Assembly: GCF_000718325.1 (NCBI RefSeq)
Contig: NZ_JOFV01000012.1
Coordinates: forward strand, 67,509-131,508
Length of the DNA stretch: 64,000 nt
Source of the DNA: Oerskovia turbata
GTDB taxonomy: Bacteria > Actinomycetota > Actinomycetes > Actinomycetales > Cellulomonadaceae
Direction of reading: 5' to 3'
Shown here: positions 51,223 to 60,457 of the stretch, piece by piece
How positions within the stretch are numbered: position 1 is the first letter of the stretch
How the letters are laid out: each line of letters starts with the position of its first letter
Program-made: the position numbers and the translations under genes
The notes under the pieces: model-generated
What the model was told of the DNA's origin: nothing
Database searches by the model: none
The model's input: the letters and a program-made list of their open reading frames with translations, nothing else

Positions 51223-52923
51223 CTACTCGAGGATCGCGCCTCGCGAGGCCGACTGCACGAGCTTGGCGTACTTGGCGAGGACCCCGCGTGTGAAGGTCGG
51301 CGCGAGGGGGGCCCAGCCTTCCTTGCGGGCGTCGAGCTCGGCCGGGTCGACCAGCAGGTCGAGCGTCTTGCGGGCGACGTCGAGGCGGATGCGGTCGCCG
51401 TCGCGCACGAACGCGACGGGCCCGCCGTCGACGGCCTCGGGGGCGACGTGCCCCACGCACAGCCCCGTCGTCCCGCCCGAGAAGCGCCCGTCGGTCAGGA
51501 GCAGCACGGTCTTGCCGAGTCCCGCGCCCTTGATGGCTCCCGTGATCGCGAGCATCTCACGCATGCCCGGCCCGCCCTTGGGTCCTTCGTACCGGATGAC
51601 GACGACGTCGCCGTCCGTGATGGTCCCGTCCTCGAGCGCGTCGAGCGCCGCGCGCTCGCGCTCGAACACGCGGGCCGTGCCCTCGAACACGTCGGAGTCG
51701 AAGCCCGCCGACTTGACCACGGCCCCCTCGGGCGCGAGCGAGCCGCCGAGGATCGTGATGCCGCCCGTGCGGTGGATGGGGTTGTCGAGGGCGCGCAGGA
51801 TCTTGCCGTCGGGGTCGGGGGGGTCGATCTCCGCGAGGTTCTCGGCGACCGTCCGTCCCGTGACCGTGAGCGCGTCGCCGTGGATCAGGCCCGCGTCGAG
51901 CAGTGCCTTCATGACCACGGGCACGCCGCCGATGCGGTCGACGTCGTTCATGACGTACCGGCCGAACGGCTTGAGGTCGCCCAGGTGCGGGACCTTCGCA
52001 GCGACCCGGTCGAAGTCGTCGAGGGTCAGGTCGACCTCGGCCTCGTGCGCGATCGCGAGGAGGTGGAGCACCGCGTTCGTCGAGCCGCCGAACGCCATGA
52101 CCACGGCGATCGCGTTCTCGAACGCCTTCTTGGTCATGATGTCGCGCGCGGTGATGCCGCGGCGCAGCAGCTCGACCACGGCCTCGCCCGAGCGGTGCGC
52201 GAAGTTGTCGCGGCGCCGGTCGGCCGAGGGCGGCGCGGCTGAGCCGGGCAGCGACATGCCCATGGCCTCGGCGACCGACGCCATGGTGTTCGCGGTGTAC
52301 ATGCCGCCGCACGCACCCTCGCCGGGACAGATCGCGCGCTCGATACGGTCGAGGTCCTCACGGCTCATGAGCCCGCGCGAGCACGCGCCCACGGCCTCGA
52401 ACGCGTCGATGAGCGTGACGTCCTTCTCGGTGCCGTCGGAGAGCTTGACCCAGCCCGGCATGATCGAGCCGGCGTAGAGGAACACGCTCGCGAGATCGAG
52501 GCGGGCGGCGGCCATGAGCATGCCCGGGAGCGACTTGTCGCACCCGGCGAGGAGCACCGACCCGTCCAGCCGTTCGGCCTGCATGACCGTCTCGACCGAG
52601 TCCGCGATGACGTCGCGCGACACGAGCGAGAAGTGCATGCCCTCGTGGCCCATCGAGATGCCGTCGGACACCGAGATGGTGCCGAACTGCAGCGGGTACC
52701 CGCCGCCCGCGTGCACGCCCTCCTTGGCCCCCTGCGCGAGCCGGTCGAGCGACAGGTTGCACGGCGTGATCTCGTTCCACGAGCTCGCGATGCCGATCTG
52801 CGGCTTGACCCAGTCCTCGTCGCCCATGCCGACGGCGCGGAGCATGCCGCGCGAGGCCGTGGCCTCGACGCCGTCGGTCACGGTGCGGGAGCGGGGCTTG
52901 ATGTCGATGTCGTCGCTGGCCAT
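51223..52923 (-). CDS. ilvD: Dihydroxy-acid dehydratase, short type
   Basis: IlvD dehydrates the dihydroxy acids made by IlvC to 2-oxo acids. The 566-residue protein has the iron-sulphur cysteines in [12 protein letters not shown] and [19 protein letters not shown], and the C-terminal [21 protein letters not shown]. Length and the [15 protein letters not shown] form match the subfamily that holds a [2Fe-2S] cluster (Mycobacterium, Sulfolobus, plants). A second, longer ilvD of the other subfamily lies 0.8 kb upstream. The ATG at 52923 is the start that fits the family N-terminus. Homologues can also act as sugar-acid dehydratases. Confidence 0.92.
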   Translation of the reverse strand: MASDDIDIKPRSRTVTDGVEATASRGMLRAVGMGDEDWVKPQIGIASSWNEITPCNLSLDRLAQGAKEGVHAGGGYPLQFGTISVSDGISMGHEGMHFSLVSRDVIADSVETVMQAERLDGSVLLAGCDKSLPGMLMAAARLDLASVFLYAGSIMPGWVKLSDGTEKDVTLIDAFEAVGACSRGLMSREDLDRIERAICPGEGACGGMYTANTMASVAEAMGMSLPGSAAPPSADRRRDNFAHRSGEAVVELLRRGITARDIMTKKAFENAIAVVMAFGGSTNAVLHLLAIAHEAEVDLTLDDFDRVAAKVPHLGDLKPFGRYVMNDVDRIGGVPVVMKALLDAGLIHGDALTVTGRTVAENLAEIDPPDPDGKILRALDNPIHRTGGITILGGSLAPEGAVVKSAGFDSDVFEGTARVFERERAALDALEDGTITDGDVVVIRYEGPKGGPGMREMLAITGAIKGAGLGKTVLLLTDGRFSGGTTGLCVGHVAPEAVDGGPVAFVRDGDRIRLDVARKTLDLLVDPAELDARKEGWAPLAPTFTRGVLAKYAKLVQSASRGAILE

Positions 52924-53003
52924 ACCCGAGTATCCCCTCGCGACGAGCGGCGGGCCACAAGACACCCGGAGTGGCGCTGCGGCACGTGTGGCAGGATGCC
53001 CGC

Positions 53004-53603
53004 GTGACTGCACCGACGCCGCACAGCGCCCGCGCCAGCGCCCGCCTCGGTCGTGCCCTCGTCCTGCTCCCCCTCGCCCTGGCCCTCGCCGCGCTGGCAG
53101 CGTGCGCCGGGGGCGCGTCGACCGGCACGTCGACCGGCACGGGCGCCTCCGCGTCGACCGGGAGCGGCACGGGCTCCGATCCCTCGCCCACCGTGACCTC
53201 CCCCGCCGAGCCCCCGGCCCAGGATCCCGCCGGGGCCCCGCCCGCTCCCCAGGACGCCGAGACGCCCGAGGACGCCTTCCGCGCGTGGCTCGCCGCGAGC
53301 CGGGTGCCGGACGTGGCGACGGCCTGCGGGTACCTCTCTCCGGCGCTCGCCGACCGGATGGTCGCGGAGATGACCGCGCAGGGGTGGCCGGGGATCACGG
53401 ACTGCGCGTCGATGATCACGACCACGGCCGCGCTCTACGCCGCGGTCGGTGACGTCGCGCAGGTCGAGGTCGCGGTGCGCGAGGAGCGCCCCGACGCGAC
53501 GGTCCTCGCGGTCGCGTACGCGGGCGGGGACTGCGGGACGGCCGTCATGGCGCCGGCCGGGTCCACGTGGGTCGTCACGGAGCAGTCCGAGGAGCAGTGC
53601 TGA
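53004..53603 (+). CDS. Lipoprotein of unknown function
   Basis: The 199-residue protein has a long signal segment ([20 protein letters not shown]) ending in a lipobox, then a Ser/Thr/Gly-rich linker ([17 protein letters not shown]) and a small domain of about 110 residues. The domain has four cysteines: TACGYLS, DCASM, GDCGT and the terminal EEQC. I do not recognise the fold; the layout resembles actinobacterial lipoproteins with an NTF2-like sensor domain. CAGGAT lies six bases before the GTG, so it is probably leaderless. It is convergent with the second ilvD and followed at once by a hexamer repeat. Confidence 0.7.
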   Translation: MTAPTPHSARASARLGRALVLLPLALALAALAACAGGASTGTSTGTGASASTGSGTGSDPSPTVTSPAEPPAQDPAGAPPAPQDAETPEDAFRAWLAASRVPDVATACGYLSPALADRMVAEMTAQGWPGITDCASMITTTAALYAAVGDVAQVEVAVREERPDATVLAVAYAGGDCGTAVMAPAGSTWVVTEQSEEQC

Positions 53604-53620
53604 CGCACGCTCGCCGCTGC

Positions 53621-53656
53621 CGCACCCGCACCCGCACCCGCACCCGCACCCGCACT
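53621..53656. repeat. CGCACC hexamer repeat
   Basis: Six tandem copies of CGCACC (the last CGCACT) lie 17 bases after the lipoprotein stop. The tract is prone to slippage but is outside coding sequence. Confidence 0.85.
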
Positions 53657-53700
53657 GAGCCTGCCGTCCCGGCAGCGCCCGTCCCTGCCCCGTCCAGCCT

Positions 53701-53754
53701 TGCCGACGACGGGCCCGCACCCTCCAGGGGGTACGGGCCCGCAGTCGTCGGGCA
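53701..53754. terminator. Bidirectional terminator hairpin
   Basis: TGCCGACGACGGGCCCG pairs with CGGGCCCGCAGTCGTCGGGCA, with small bulges, around a 17-base loop rich in CC and GG. It lies between the convergent lipoprotein and ilvD genes, ten bases from the ilvD stop. Confidence 0.7.
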
Positions 53755-53763
53755 ACGGCCGGG

Positions 53764-55626
53764 TCAGCGCCGCCTGATCAGCGACACGTCGCGCACGGCG
53801 CCGCGGTCGGCGGACGTCGCCATCGCGGCGTAGGCCTGGAGCGCCGGGGACACGTAGCGGTCGCGGTCGACGGGCTGCCAGGGGTTCTCGCGCGCCTCCA
53901 TCTTGGCGCGGCGCTCGGCGAGGACCTCGTCGGGCACGTTGAGGCGGATGAGGCGCGTGTCGACGTCGATCTCGATCTCGTCGCCGTCCTCGACCAGGCC
54001 GATCACGCCGCCGGCCGCGGCCTCGGGCGAGACGTGGCCCACCGAGATGCCGCTCGAACCGCCCGAGAAGCGGCCGTCGGTGATGAGCGCGGTCACCTTG
54101 CCGAGGCCGCGTCCCTTGATGAAGGACGTCGGGTAGAGCATCTCCTGCATCCCGGGTCCGCCTGCGGGGCCCTCGTAGCGCACGACGACGACGTGGCCGG
54201 GCTCGACCTGCTTGGTGAGGATCTTCTCGACGGCCTCGTCCTGCGACTCGCAGACCAGGGCCTTGCCGACGAAGTGGAACACGTCGGGGTCGACGCCTGC
54301 CGTCTTGAAGACCGCGCCGTCCTCGGCGAGGTTGCCGCGCAGCACGGCCAGGCCGCCCTCGACCGTGTACGCGTGCGCCAGGTCGCGGATGCACCCGTTC
54401 GCGGCGTCGGTGTCGAGGTGGTCCCAGCGGTTCGACGTGGAGAACGCCTGCGTGGTGCGCACCCCGCCGGGGGCCGCGTGGAACAGCTCGACGGCCCGCT
54501 CGGTGGCCTTGCCGCCGCGGACGTCCCAGTCGTCGAGCCACTCGCGCAGCGTCGGGGTGTGCACGGAGGTCACGTCGTGGTCGAGCAGTCCGGCGCGGTC
54601 GAGCTCGCCGAGCAGCGCGGGGATGCCGCCCGCACGGTGGACGTCCTCCATGTGGAAGTTCGGGTGGTTGGGCGCGACCTTGGACAGGCACGGGACCTGG
54701 CGGCTGATGCGCTCGATGTCGGTCAGGTCGAAGTCGATCTCACCCTCCTGCGCGGCGGCGAGGATGTGCAGGACCGTGTTGGTCGAGCCGCCCATGGCGA
54801 CGTCGAGCGTCATGGCGTTGGCGAACGCGGCCTTGGTCGCGATGTTGCGCGGCGCGGCCGAGTCGTCCTCGTCGTCGTAGTAGCGGCGCGCGAGGTCGAC
54901 GATCGTGCGGCCCGCTTCGAGGAAGAGCTCGCGGCGTGCGGAGTGCGTCGCGAGGGTCGAGCCGTTGCCGGGCAGCGACAGGCCCAGGGCCTCGGTCAGG
55001 CAGTTCATCGAGTTCGCGGTGAACATGCCCGAGCACGAGCCGCACGTGGGGCACGCGTTCTCCTCGACCTGGGCGAGGGCCGCGTCGCTCACGTTGTCGT
55101 CCGCGGCGTAGTTGATCGCGTTGACGAGGTTCAGGTGCGTGGACGCGACGCCGTCGGCCACGACGGCCTTGCCGGCCTCCATGGGGCCGCCCGACACGAA
55201 GATGACCGGGATGTTGAGGCGCAGCGCGGCGTTGAGCATGCCGGGCGTGATCTTGTCGCAGTTGGAGATGCACACGATCGCGTCCGCGCAGTGCGCGTTG
55301 ACCATGTACTCGACCGAGTCGGCGATGAGGTCGCGGCTGGGCAGCGAGTACAGCATGCCCGCGTGGCCCATCGCGATGCCGTCGTCGACCGCGATGGTGT
55401 TGAACTCCTTGGAGACGCCGCCAGCCTCGCGGATCGCCGACGCGACGAGGTCGCCCATGTCCTTGAGGTGGACGTGGCCCGGTACGAACTGCGTGTACGA
55501 GTTCGCGATCGCGATGATCGGCTTGCCGAAGTCCTCCGAGCCCATGCCGGTGGCGCGCCAGAGCGCGCGGGCACCGGACATGTTGCGGCCGTGGGTGGAC
55601 GTCCGAGAGCGCAGGGGGCGACTCAT
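53764..55626 (-). CDS. ilvD: Dihydroxy-acid dehydratase, long Escherichia coli type
   Basis: The 620-residue enzyme dehydrates 2,3-dihydroxy-isovalerate and -methylvalerate. It matches the long subfamily: [37 protein letters not shown], and [20 protein letters not shown], whose cysteines hold an oxygen-sensitive [4Fe-4S] cluster in E. coli. [21 protein letters not shown] closes the active site. AAGGAG precedes the ATG. This is very probably the main biosynthetic enzyme. A short-type paralogue (51223-52923) accompanies it with a lipoprotein gene between, so the cell carries both classes. Confidence 0.95.
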   Translation of the reverse strand: MSRPLRSRTSTHGRNMSGARALWRATGMGSEDFGKPIIAIANSYTQFVPGHVHLKDMGDLVASAIREAGGVSKEFNTIAVDDGIAMGHAGMLYSLPSRDLIADSVEYMVNAHCADAIVCISNCDKITPGMLNAALRLNIPVIFVSGGPMEAGKAVVADGVASTHLNLVNAINYAADDNVSDAALAQVEENACPTCGSCSGMFTANSMNCLTEALGLSLPGNGSTLATHSARRELFLEAGRTIVDLARRYYDDEDDSAAPRNIATKAAFANAMTLDVAMGGSTNTVLHILAAAQEGEIDFDLTDIERISRQVPCLSKVAPNHPNFHMEDVHRAGGIPALLGELDRAGLLDHDVTSVHTPTLREWLDDWDVRGGKATERAVELFHAAPGGVRTTQAFSTSNRWDHLDTDAANGCIRDLAHAYTVEGGLAVLRGNLAEDGAVFKTAGVDPDVFHFVGKALVCESQDEAVEKILTKQVEPGHVVVVRYEGPAGGPGMQEMLYPTSFIKGRGLGKVTALITDGRFSGGSSGISVGHVSPEAAAGGVIGLVEDGDEIEIDVDTRLIRLNVPDEVLAERRAKMEARENPWQPVDRDRYVSPALQAYAAMATSADRGAVRDVSLIRRR

Positions 55627-56037
55627 GGCGGTTCAGCTCCTTCACGTGGTGCTGCGGCCTGGGAGGTGACCGCTCGGACACACTACGCCCGCGTCGGAGC
55701 GGCGAGGTCGGTCGTCCGGCTCGTGGTCCACGGACGGATGCAGCGCTCCCACCCACCCCTCGATGTGCGATCCCCCTACGTAGCACCACCGATACGGGAA
55801 AGCCCGTCAATCTGCTCAAAAGGTTGCAGCGAACTTCGCCCGGGTGGGAGGTTGGCAGGGCTGCCCCGGTAGTGCACCGCACGCCGCTCGCCCGCCGGTA
55901 CGTGCCGTCGACACGACGGTCGTGACGGACCGCGGCCCCTCGCAGCCAGACCCCCTTCCCATTCCCGGCGACCCCGGTACCCCCGGCGCCCCGCGCCCCA
56001 CCGGACGAGCCACCACCGACCAGGGAGACCAGCCCTC
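55627..56037. other. Divergent spacer between ilvD and the DoxX gene
   Basis: This 411-base region holds the ilvD promoter (TAGTGT on the minus strand near 55677-55682 is a fair -10). It also holds an AT-richer stretch near 55785-55830 with a small ACGGG/CCCGT hairpin. I see no supported gene or known riboswitch. Confidence 0.5.
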
Positions 56038-56634
56038 ATGAGCCAGGCCACCGCTGCAACGAACCGAAGCTCTCGCTCCACACCGACCGGCACCGACCCC
56101 TCGGGCACCGGCGCCCCGACGACCGCACCCGTCACGGGCGAGCGTGTCGTGACGAGCGCCGCCGCACGCGGCGCTCTCGCGGTCCTGCGCATCGCGATCT
56201 CGCTCGTCTTCCTGTGGCCCGTGCTCGACAAGACGCTGGGCCTGGGCTACGCGACGCCGTCCGAGCGGGCGTGGCTCAACGGCGGCTCGCCGACCACGGG
56301 CTACCTGTCGTCGCTCGAGGGCCCGCTGGCCGAGACGTTCGGAGCCCTGGCCGGCCCGGCCACCGACTGGCTCTTCATGCTCGGCATGGGCCTGACCGGG
56401 CTCGCGCTGCTGCTGGGTGTGGGGACGCGGGTCGCCGCGGTCTCGGGAACGCTCCTCATGGCGCTGCTGTGGGTCACGACGTGGCCCGTGGCCGCGGGCT
56501 CGAACAACCCGGTCGTCGAGGACCACGTCGTGACGGCTCTCGTCGTGATCGTCGTCGCGCTGACCCGCGCGGGCGAGACGTGCGGCCTGGGCGGTGTCGC
56601 GGCGCGCGTGGGCGTGCCGGGCTGGATGCGCTGA
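56038..56634 (+). CDS. DoxX-family membrane protein
   Basis: The 198-residue protein has about 40 Thr/Pro-rich residues, then four transmembrane helices starting ARGALAVLRIAISLVFLWPVLDKTLGLG, with DWLFMLGMGLTGLALLLGVGTR and VTALVVIVVAL. The pattern and LG/GxxLxxG packing match DoxX/DoxD-like proteins. These are linked in other actinobacteria to redox or thiosulphate-related membrane complexes, but the role is not proven here. AGGGAGACC precedes the ATG. The gene is followed by a perfect palindrome shared with the convergent transporter gene. Confidence 0.82.
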   Translation: MSQATAATNRSSRSTPTGTDPSGTGAPTTAPVTGERVVTSAAARGALAVLRIAISLVFLWPVLDKTLGLGYATPSERAWLNGGSPTTGYLSSLEGPLAETFGALAGPATDWLFMLGMGLTGLALLLGVGTRVAAVSGTLLMALLWVTTWPVAAGSNNPVVEDHVVTALVVIVVALTRAGETCGLGGVAARVGVPGWMR

Positions 56635-56641
56635 CGTCCCC

Positions 56642-56703
56642 TGCCCGACGGCGGAGCGCGCCCGGGTGCACCGGTGCACCCGGGCGCGCTCCGCCGTCGG
56701 GCA
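56642..56703. terminator. Perfect 62-bp palindrome between convergent genes
   Basis: Two 31-base arms starting TGCCCGACGGCGGAGCGCG meet with no unpaired loop base at the centre (GTGCACC/GGTGCAC). It lies eight bases after the DoxX stop and 23 bases from the transporter stop, so it can terminate both strands. Confidence 0.9.
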
Positions 56704-56726
56704 TGCGCGTCACCGCGGGTGGAGCG

Positions 56727-58289
56727 TCAGGCGACCGTCGCGGCGGCCTCCTGCTCGTCCGCGTGACGGATGTGACGCGTGACCCACGGGGCGATCGCGA
56801 AGAGGACCAGCGCGAACACCATGGTGATGCCGCCCACCGCACCGAAGTACGCGGTGTCCGAGGCCCCCTCGGTGACCTGCACGATCTGGGCCGTGATGGC
56901 CTGACCGGCGGCCGGCGCGAGGAACCACAGCGCCATGGCCTGGCTCCGGAAGGCCCGGGGCGCGAGCAGGGTCGTCGCGGCGAGACCCACGGGCGACAGG
57001 CACAGCTCGCCGAGCGTCTGGATGACGTACACCGACACGAGCACCCACGCGGGCGCCTTCTCGTCCGCGAAGATCGCCGACGCGCCCGCGAGCCACACGA
57101 ACGACAGCGCCGCCAGGGTCAGGCCCATCGCGAACTTCACGGCCGTCGGCGGACGGTCCTTGGTCTTGACCCAGATCCACGCGAACACCGGGGCCAGGAC
57201 CACGATCGAGAACGGGTTCACGGACTGGAAGAAGGCCGGCTCGATCGGGACGCCGAAGAACGAGAGCTCGGTGCGGTCCTTCGCGAAGCTCGAGAGCGTC
57301 GTGGCCGCCTGCTCGAAGATCATGAAGAACAGCATCGCGGCGACGAACAGCGGGATGTACGCCGTGAGGCGTGAACGTTCGGGCGCGGTGACCTTGGGCG
57401 AGCGGAACATCACGATGAAATAGGCGATCGGGGCCGCGAACGCGACGTACGACAGCGTGTCGATGAACGTCGAGATCCCGAACGCCCCCGAGACCGCCCA
57501 CGCGACGAGCGCCGCGACGACGAGCCCCGCGAGGATGACGAGCCCGATCCGCACGAGCTTCGGGTACTCGTCGGGGTGGATCGGGTTCGGCACCGAGTCG
57601 CCCGCGCCACCCAGGTACTTGCGCCCCGCGACGAAGAACACGAGGGCGACGGCCATGCCGACCGCCGCGACCGCGAAGCCCGCGTGGTACCCCCACTGCC
57701 GGTTCACGAACCCGACGATGATCGGGGAGACGAGCGAGCCCAGGTTGATGCCCATGTAGAAGATCGAGAAGGCCGAGTCGCGGCGCGGGTCGTTGCGCGC
57801 GTACAGCTCGCCGACCATCGACGACACGTTGGGCTTGAGCAGACCGGTGCCGAGCGCCACGAGCGCGATGCCGAGCATCGAGAAGCCGGCCCCCGGGATC
57901 GTGAGCGAGACGTGCCCCGCCGCGATGATGATGCCGCCGTACAGCACCGAGCGCCGCGAGCCGATGACCCGGTCGGCGAGCCAGCCGCCGACGACCGACA
58001 GCAGGTACACGCCCGTGCCGTAGATCGAGACCAGGGCGAGCCCCGTGACCTCGTCGAGGGCCAGACCACCGTTCGCGACGGTGTCCGTCAGGTAGAACAG
58101 GAGGATGGCCCGCATCCCGTAGTAGCTGAACCGCTCCCACAGCTCGGTCGTGAACAGGGTCATCAGCCCGATCGGGTGCCCGAAGAAGGCGTGGTCGCGA
58201 GGGATCCGCCCCGCTGCGGCGGCTGTCTCGGCCTCGAGCCGGGGATCCGGGAGGTCGGGCCGGACGGGACCCTCGTCGTTACCGCTCAT
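56727..58289 (-). CDS. Proton-dependent oligopeptide (POT/PTR) transporter
   Basis: The 520-residue MFS protein imports di- and tripeptides with protons. The POT signatures are present: the ExxER-type ELWERFSYYGMRAIL in helix 1, GGWLADRVIGSRRSVLYGG, and FSIFYMGINLGSLVSPII. There are about 14 membrane segments. CAGCAT lies six bases before the ATG at 58289, with no Shine-Dalgarno, so it is probably leaderless. It is divergent from the photolyase gene. Confidence 0.93.
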   Translation of the reverse strand: MSGNDEGPVRPDLPDPRLEAETAAAAGRIPRDHAFFGHPIGLMTLFTTELWERFSYYGMRAILLFYLTDTVANGGLALDEVTGLALVSIYGTGVYLLSVVGGWLADRVIGSRRSVLYGGIIIAAGHVSLTIPGAGFSMLGIALVALGTGLLKPNVSSMVGELYARNDPRRDSAFSIFYMGINLGSLVSPIIVGFVNRQWGYHAGFAVAAVGMAVALVFFVAGRKYLGGAGDSVPNPIHPDEYPKLVRIGLVILAGLVVAALVAWAVSGAFGISTFIDTLSYVAFAAPIAYFIVMFRSPKVTAPERSRLTAYIPLFVAAMLFFMIFEQAATTLSSFAKDRTELSFFGVPIEPAFFQSVNPFSIVVLAPVFAWIWVKTKDRPPTAVKFAMGLTLAALSFVWLAGASAIFADEKAPAWVLVSVYVIQTLGELCLSPVGLAATTLLAPRAFRSQAMALWFLAPAAGQAITAQIVQVTEGASDTAYFGAVGGITMVFALVLFAIAPWVTRHIRHADEQEAAATVA

Positions 58290-58386
58290 GGATCGATGCT
58301 GCCACCGGCCGTGCCCACCGGCGACTGCTGAGCACACGGCGCGACCCACGTGCGCAGGCCCGCGAGACACGGGCTAGCGTGGGCGG

Positions 58387-59775
58387 ATGCCCGCCCCCGC
58401 ACCGACCGTCCTGTGGTTCCGCCGCGACCTGCGCCTGTCCGACAACCCTGCTCTCGGCGAGGCCGTGGGCGAGGCGCGCACGGCGGGGAGCGACGTCGTC
58501 GGGCTGTACGTGCTGGACCCCGCGCTCTGGGCGGCCGCCGGGCCCGTGCGGCAGGCGTACCTGGGCCGCAGCCTGCGCGCGCTCGACGCCGCGACGGGCG
58601 GTCGGCTCGTGGTGCGCCACGGCGACCCGCGGGCGACGGTGCCCGCGGTCTGCGCCGAGGTCGGCGCACGGAGCGTCCACGTCGCGGCGAGCTACGAGCC
58701 CTACGGTCGCCGACGCGACGACGAGGTCGAGGAGGCGCTCACCGCCGCCGGGGTGCGGTTGCGCCGCACGGGGTCGCCGTACGCGGTCGCGCCGGGGCGT
58801 GTGCGCACGCGCGGCGGCACGCCCTTCCAGGTCTTCACGCCGTTCCGGACGGCGTGGCTCGAGCACGGGTGGCGCGCCCCCGCTCCCCTGCCCGACGCCG
58901 TCGCGTGGGCCGCGCTCTCGTCCGACGGTCTCCCGGGCGCGCCCGAGCCGGGGGCACGGCTGCCCGAGGCGGGCGAGGCCGCGGCACTCGCCCGTTGGCA
59001 CGCCTTCCTCGCCGACGGCCTCGCGGACTACCCGACCGCCCGCGACCGACCGGACCTCGCCGGGACCTCGTACCTGTCCCCCGCGCTCAAGTGGGGCGAG
59101 ATCCACCCGCGCACCCTGCTCGCGGACCTCGCGTCGGCCGTGCGCTCGGGCGCAGTGCCCGAGGAGGCCGCCGCGACCTACCGCTCCGAGCTCGCGTGGC
59201 GCGAGTTCCACGCGGACGTCCTGTTCCACCACCCCGGCGCTGCTCGGCGCTCCCTGCGGGCCGTGGTCCCCGAGGACGCATGGGCCGGCGGCGCCACGGA
59301 GGACGCGCTGCTCGGCGCGTGGCGCGAGGGCCGCACGGGTTACCCGATGGTCGACGCCGGGATGCGCCAGCTCCTCGGCACCGGGTGGATGCACAACCGC
59401 GTCCGGATGCTCGTCGCGTCGTTCCTCGTCAAGGACCTGCACGTGCGCTGGCAGCGCGGCGCCGAGCACTTCATGGCGCACCTGGTCGACGGCGACGTGC
59501 CGCAGAACCAGCTCAACTGGCAGTGGGTCGCCGGGACCGGGCGCGACGCCGCGCCGTACTTCCGGATCTTCAACCCCGTCACGCAGGGCCTGAAGTTCGA
59601 CCCCGACGGCGCCTACGTGCGCGAGTGGGTCCCCGAGCTGCGCGGCATCGCCGGCAAGGCCGTGCACGAGCCGTGGAAGGTCCCCGGTGGTGCTCCCGGG
59701 TATCCCGAGCGCGTCGTCGACCACGCGGTCGAGCGCAAGGTGTCGCTCGAGGACTTCGAGCGCGGCCGGGGCTGA
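58387..59775 (+). CDS. phr: Deoxyribodipyrimidine photolyase
   Basis: The enzyme repairs cyclobutane pyrimidine dimers with blue light, using reduced FAD. The 462-residue protein has the antenna domain (LWFRRDLRLSDNPAL) and the FAD domain with GTSYLSPALKWGEIHPR, SELAWREFHADVLFHHP, GRTGYPMVDAGMRQL, TGWMHNRVRMLVASFLVKDL, and NQLNWQWVAGTGRDAAPYFRIFNP. This is the class I CPD photolyase type. TAGCGT ends six bases before the ATG, a leaderless signal. It is convergent with a GNAT gene. Confidence 0.95.
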   Translation: MPAPAPTVLWFRRDLRLSDNPALGEAVGEARTAGSDVVGLYVLDPALWAAAGPVRQAYLGRSLRALDAATGGRLVVRHGDPRATVPAVCAEVGARSVHVAASYEPYGRRRDDEVEEALTAAGVRLRRTGSPYAVAPGRVRTRGGTPFQVFTPFRTAWLEHGWRAPAPLPDAVAWAALSSDGLPGAPEPGARLPEAGEAAALARWHAFLADGLADYPTARDRPDLAGTSYLSPALKWGEIHPRTLLADLASAVRSGAVPEEAAATYRSELAWREFHADVLFHHPGAARRSLRAVVPEDAWAGGATEDALLGAWREGRTGYPMVDAGMRQLLGTGWMHNRVRMLVASFLVKDLHVRWQRGAEHFMAHLVDGDVPQNQLNWQWVAGTGRDAAPYFRIFNPVTQGLKFDPDGAYVREWVPELRGIAGKAVHEPWKVPGGAPGYPERVVDHAVERKVSLEDFERGRG

Positions 59776-59786
59776 GGCTCGCCGAC

Positions 59787-59830
59787 CTGTCAGAACGAGC
59801 GTGACCTCCAGGTCACGCTCGTTCTGACAG
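59787..59830. terminator. Bidirectional palindrome of the TGTCAGAA family
   Basis: Two perfect 21-base arms (the first beginning CTGTCAGAACGAGCGTGA) are separated by two bases. It lies 12 bases after the photolyase stop and 26 bases from the convergent GNAT stop. It is the most symmetrical member of the family. Confidence 0.9.
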
Positions 59831-59855
59831 CTCGCTCCCGGCGGAGGGGTTCGGC

Positions 59856-60428
59856 TCAGAGCCCCGCGCGGAACTCGTCCTCGAGGATGCTCATGACGAC
59901 GGCGTCCGCCCAGCCGTCGCCGTCCCGGAACGCGTCCCGGAGGCGACCCTCCTCACGGAAGCCCAGCGACTCGTAGAGCATGCGCGCCCGCGGGTTGATG
60001 CTGAGCACGTCGAGGCTCACCCGGTGCAGGTGCGGCCCCTCGGGGTGGTCGAACGCGAAGCGCAGCACCTCGAAGATCGCCTCGCGCCCGTACCCGCGCC
60101 CACGGTAGTTCGTGAGCAGGACCAGGCGCAGGTTGGCCGAGAGTGCGTGCTCGTCGATGTCGTTGAGGACGATCTCACCGATCATCTCGTCGCTCACGAG
60201 CTGACCGTCGCGCTGGGCCGCCGAGGTGATGGCCCAGTCGTAGCGACCGTCACGGTCGCTGACGGTGGCCGCCCACTCGTCGATCTGCTCACGCGTGAAC
60301 TCCGCCGTCGTCCCCGTGAGCCGGTTCGACTCCGGGTCCTGGACGGACTCCCACATGCGTTCGGCGTCGCGAGCCTCGACGGGCCGCAGCCGCATCATTT
60401 CGCCGACGAGCTCCGGTCCGCGCGTCAC
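59856..60428 (-). CDS. GNAT-family N-acetyltransferase (RimJ/RimL type)
   Basis: The 190-residue protein has the RimJ/RimL-type GNAT fold: MRLRPVEARDAERMWES, MIGEIVLNDIDEHALSANLRL, the acetyl-CoA pyrophosphate loop NYRGRGYGREAI, and SLDVLSINPRARMLYESLGFREEG. It transfers acetyl groups to an amine; the acceptor is unknown. The GTG start at 60428 is well supported by GGAGGTGG. It follows gatB by 29 bases on the same strand and may be cotranscribed. Confidence 0.88.
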   Translation of the reverse strand: MTRGPELVGEMMRLRPVEARDAERMWESVQDPESNRLTGTTAEFTREQIDEWAATVSDRDGRYDWAITSAAQRDGQLVSDEMIGEIVLNDIDEHALSANLRLVLLTNYRGRGYGREAIFEVLRFAFDHPEGPHLHRVSLDVLSINPRARMLYESLGFREEGRLRDAFRDGDGWADAVVMSILEDEFRAGL

Positions 60429-60457
60429 GCGACCACCTCCGTCGTCCGGGTCACGGA

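Noticed and set aside
55625..55669. Plus-strand peptide [14 protein letters not shown] resembling a branched-chain leader
   Set aside because: It lies on the strand opposite ilvD, overlaps the ilvD ribosome site, and has no attenuator or biosynthetic gene downstream on its own strand.
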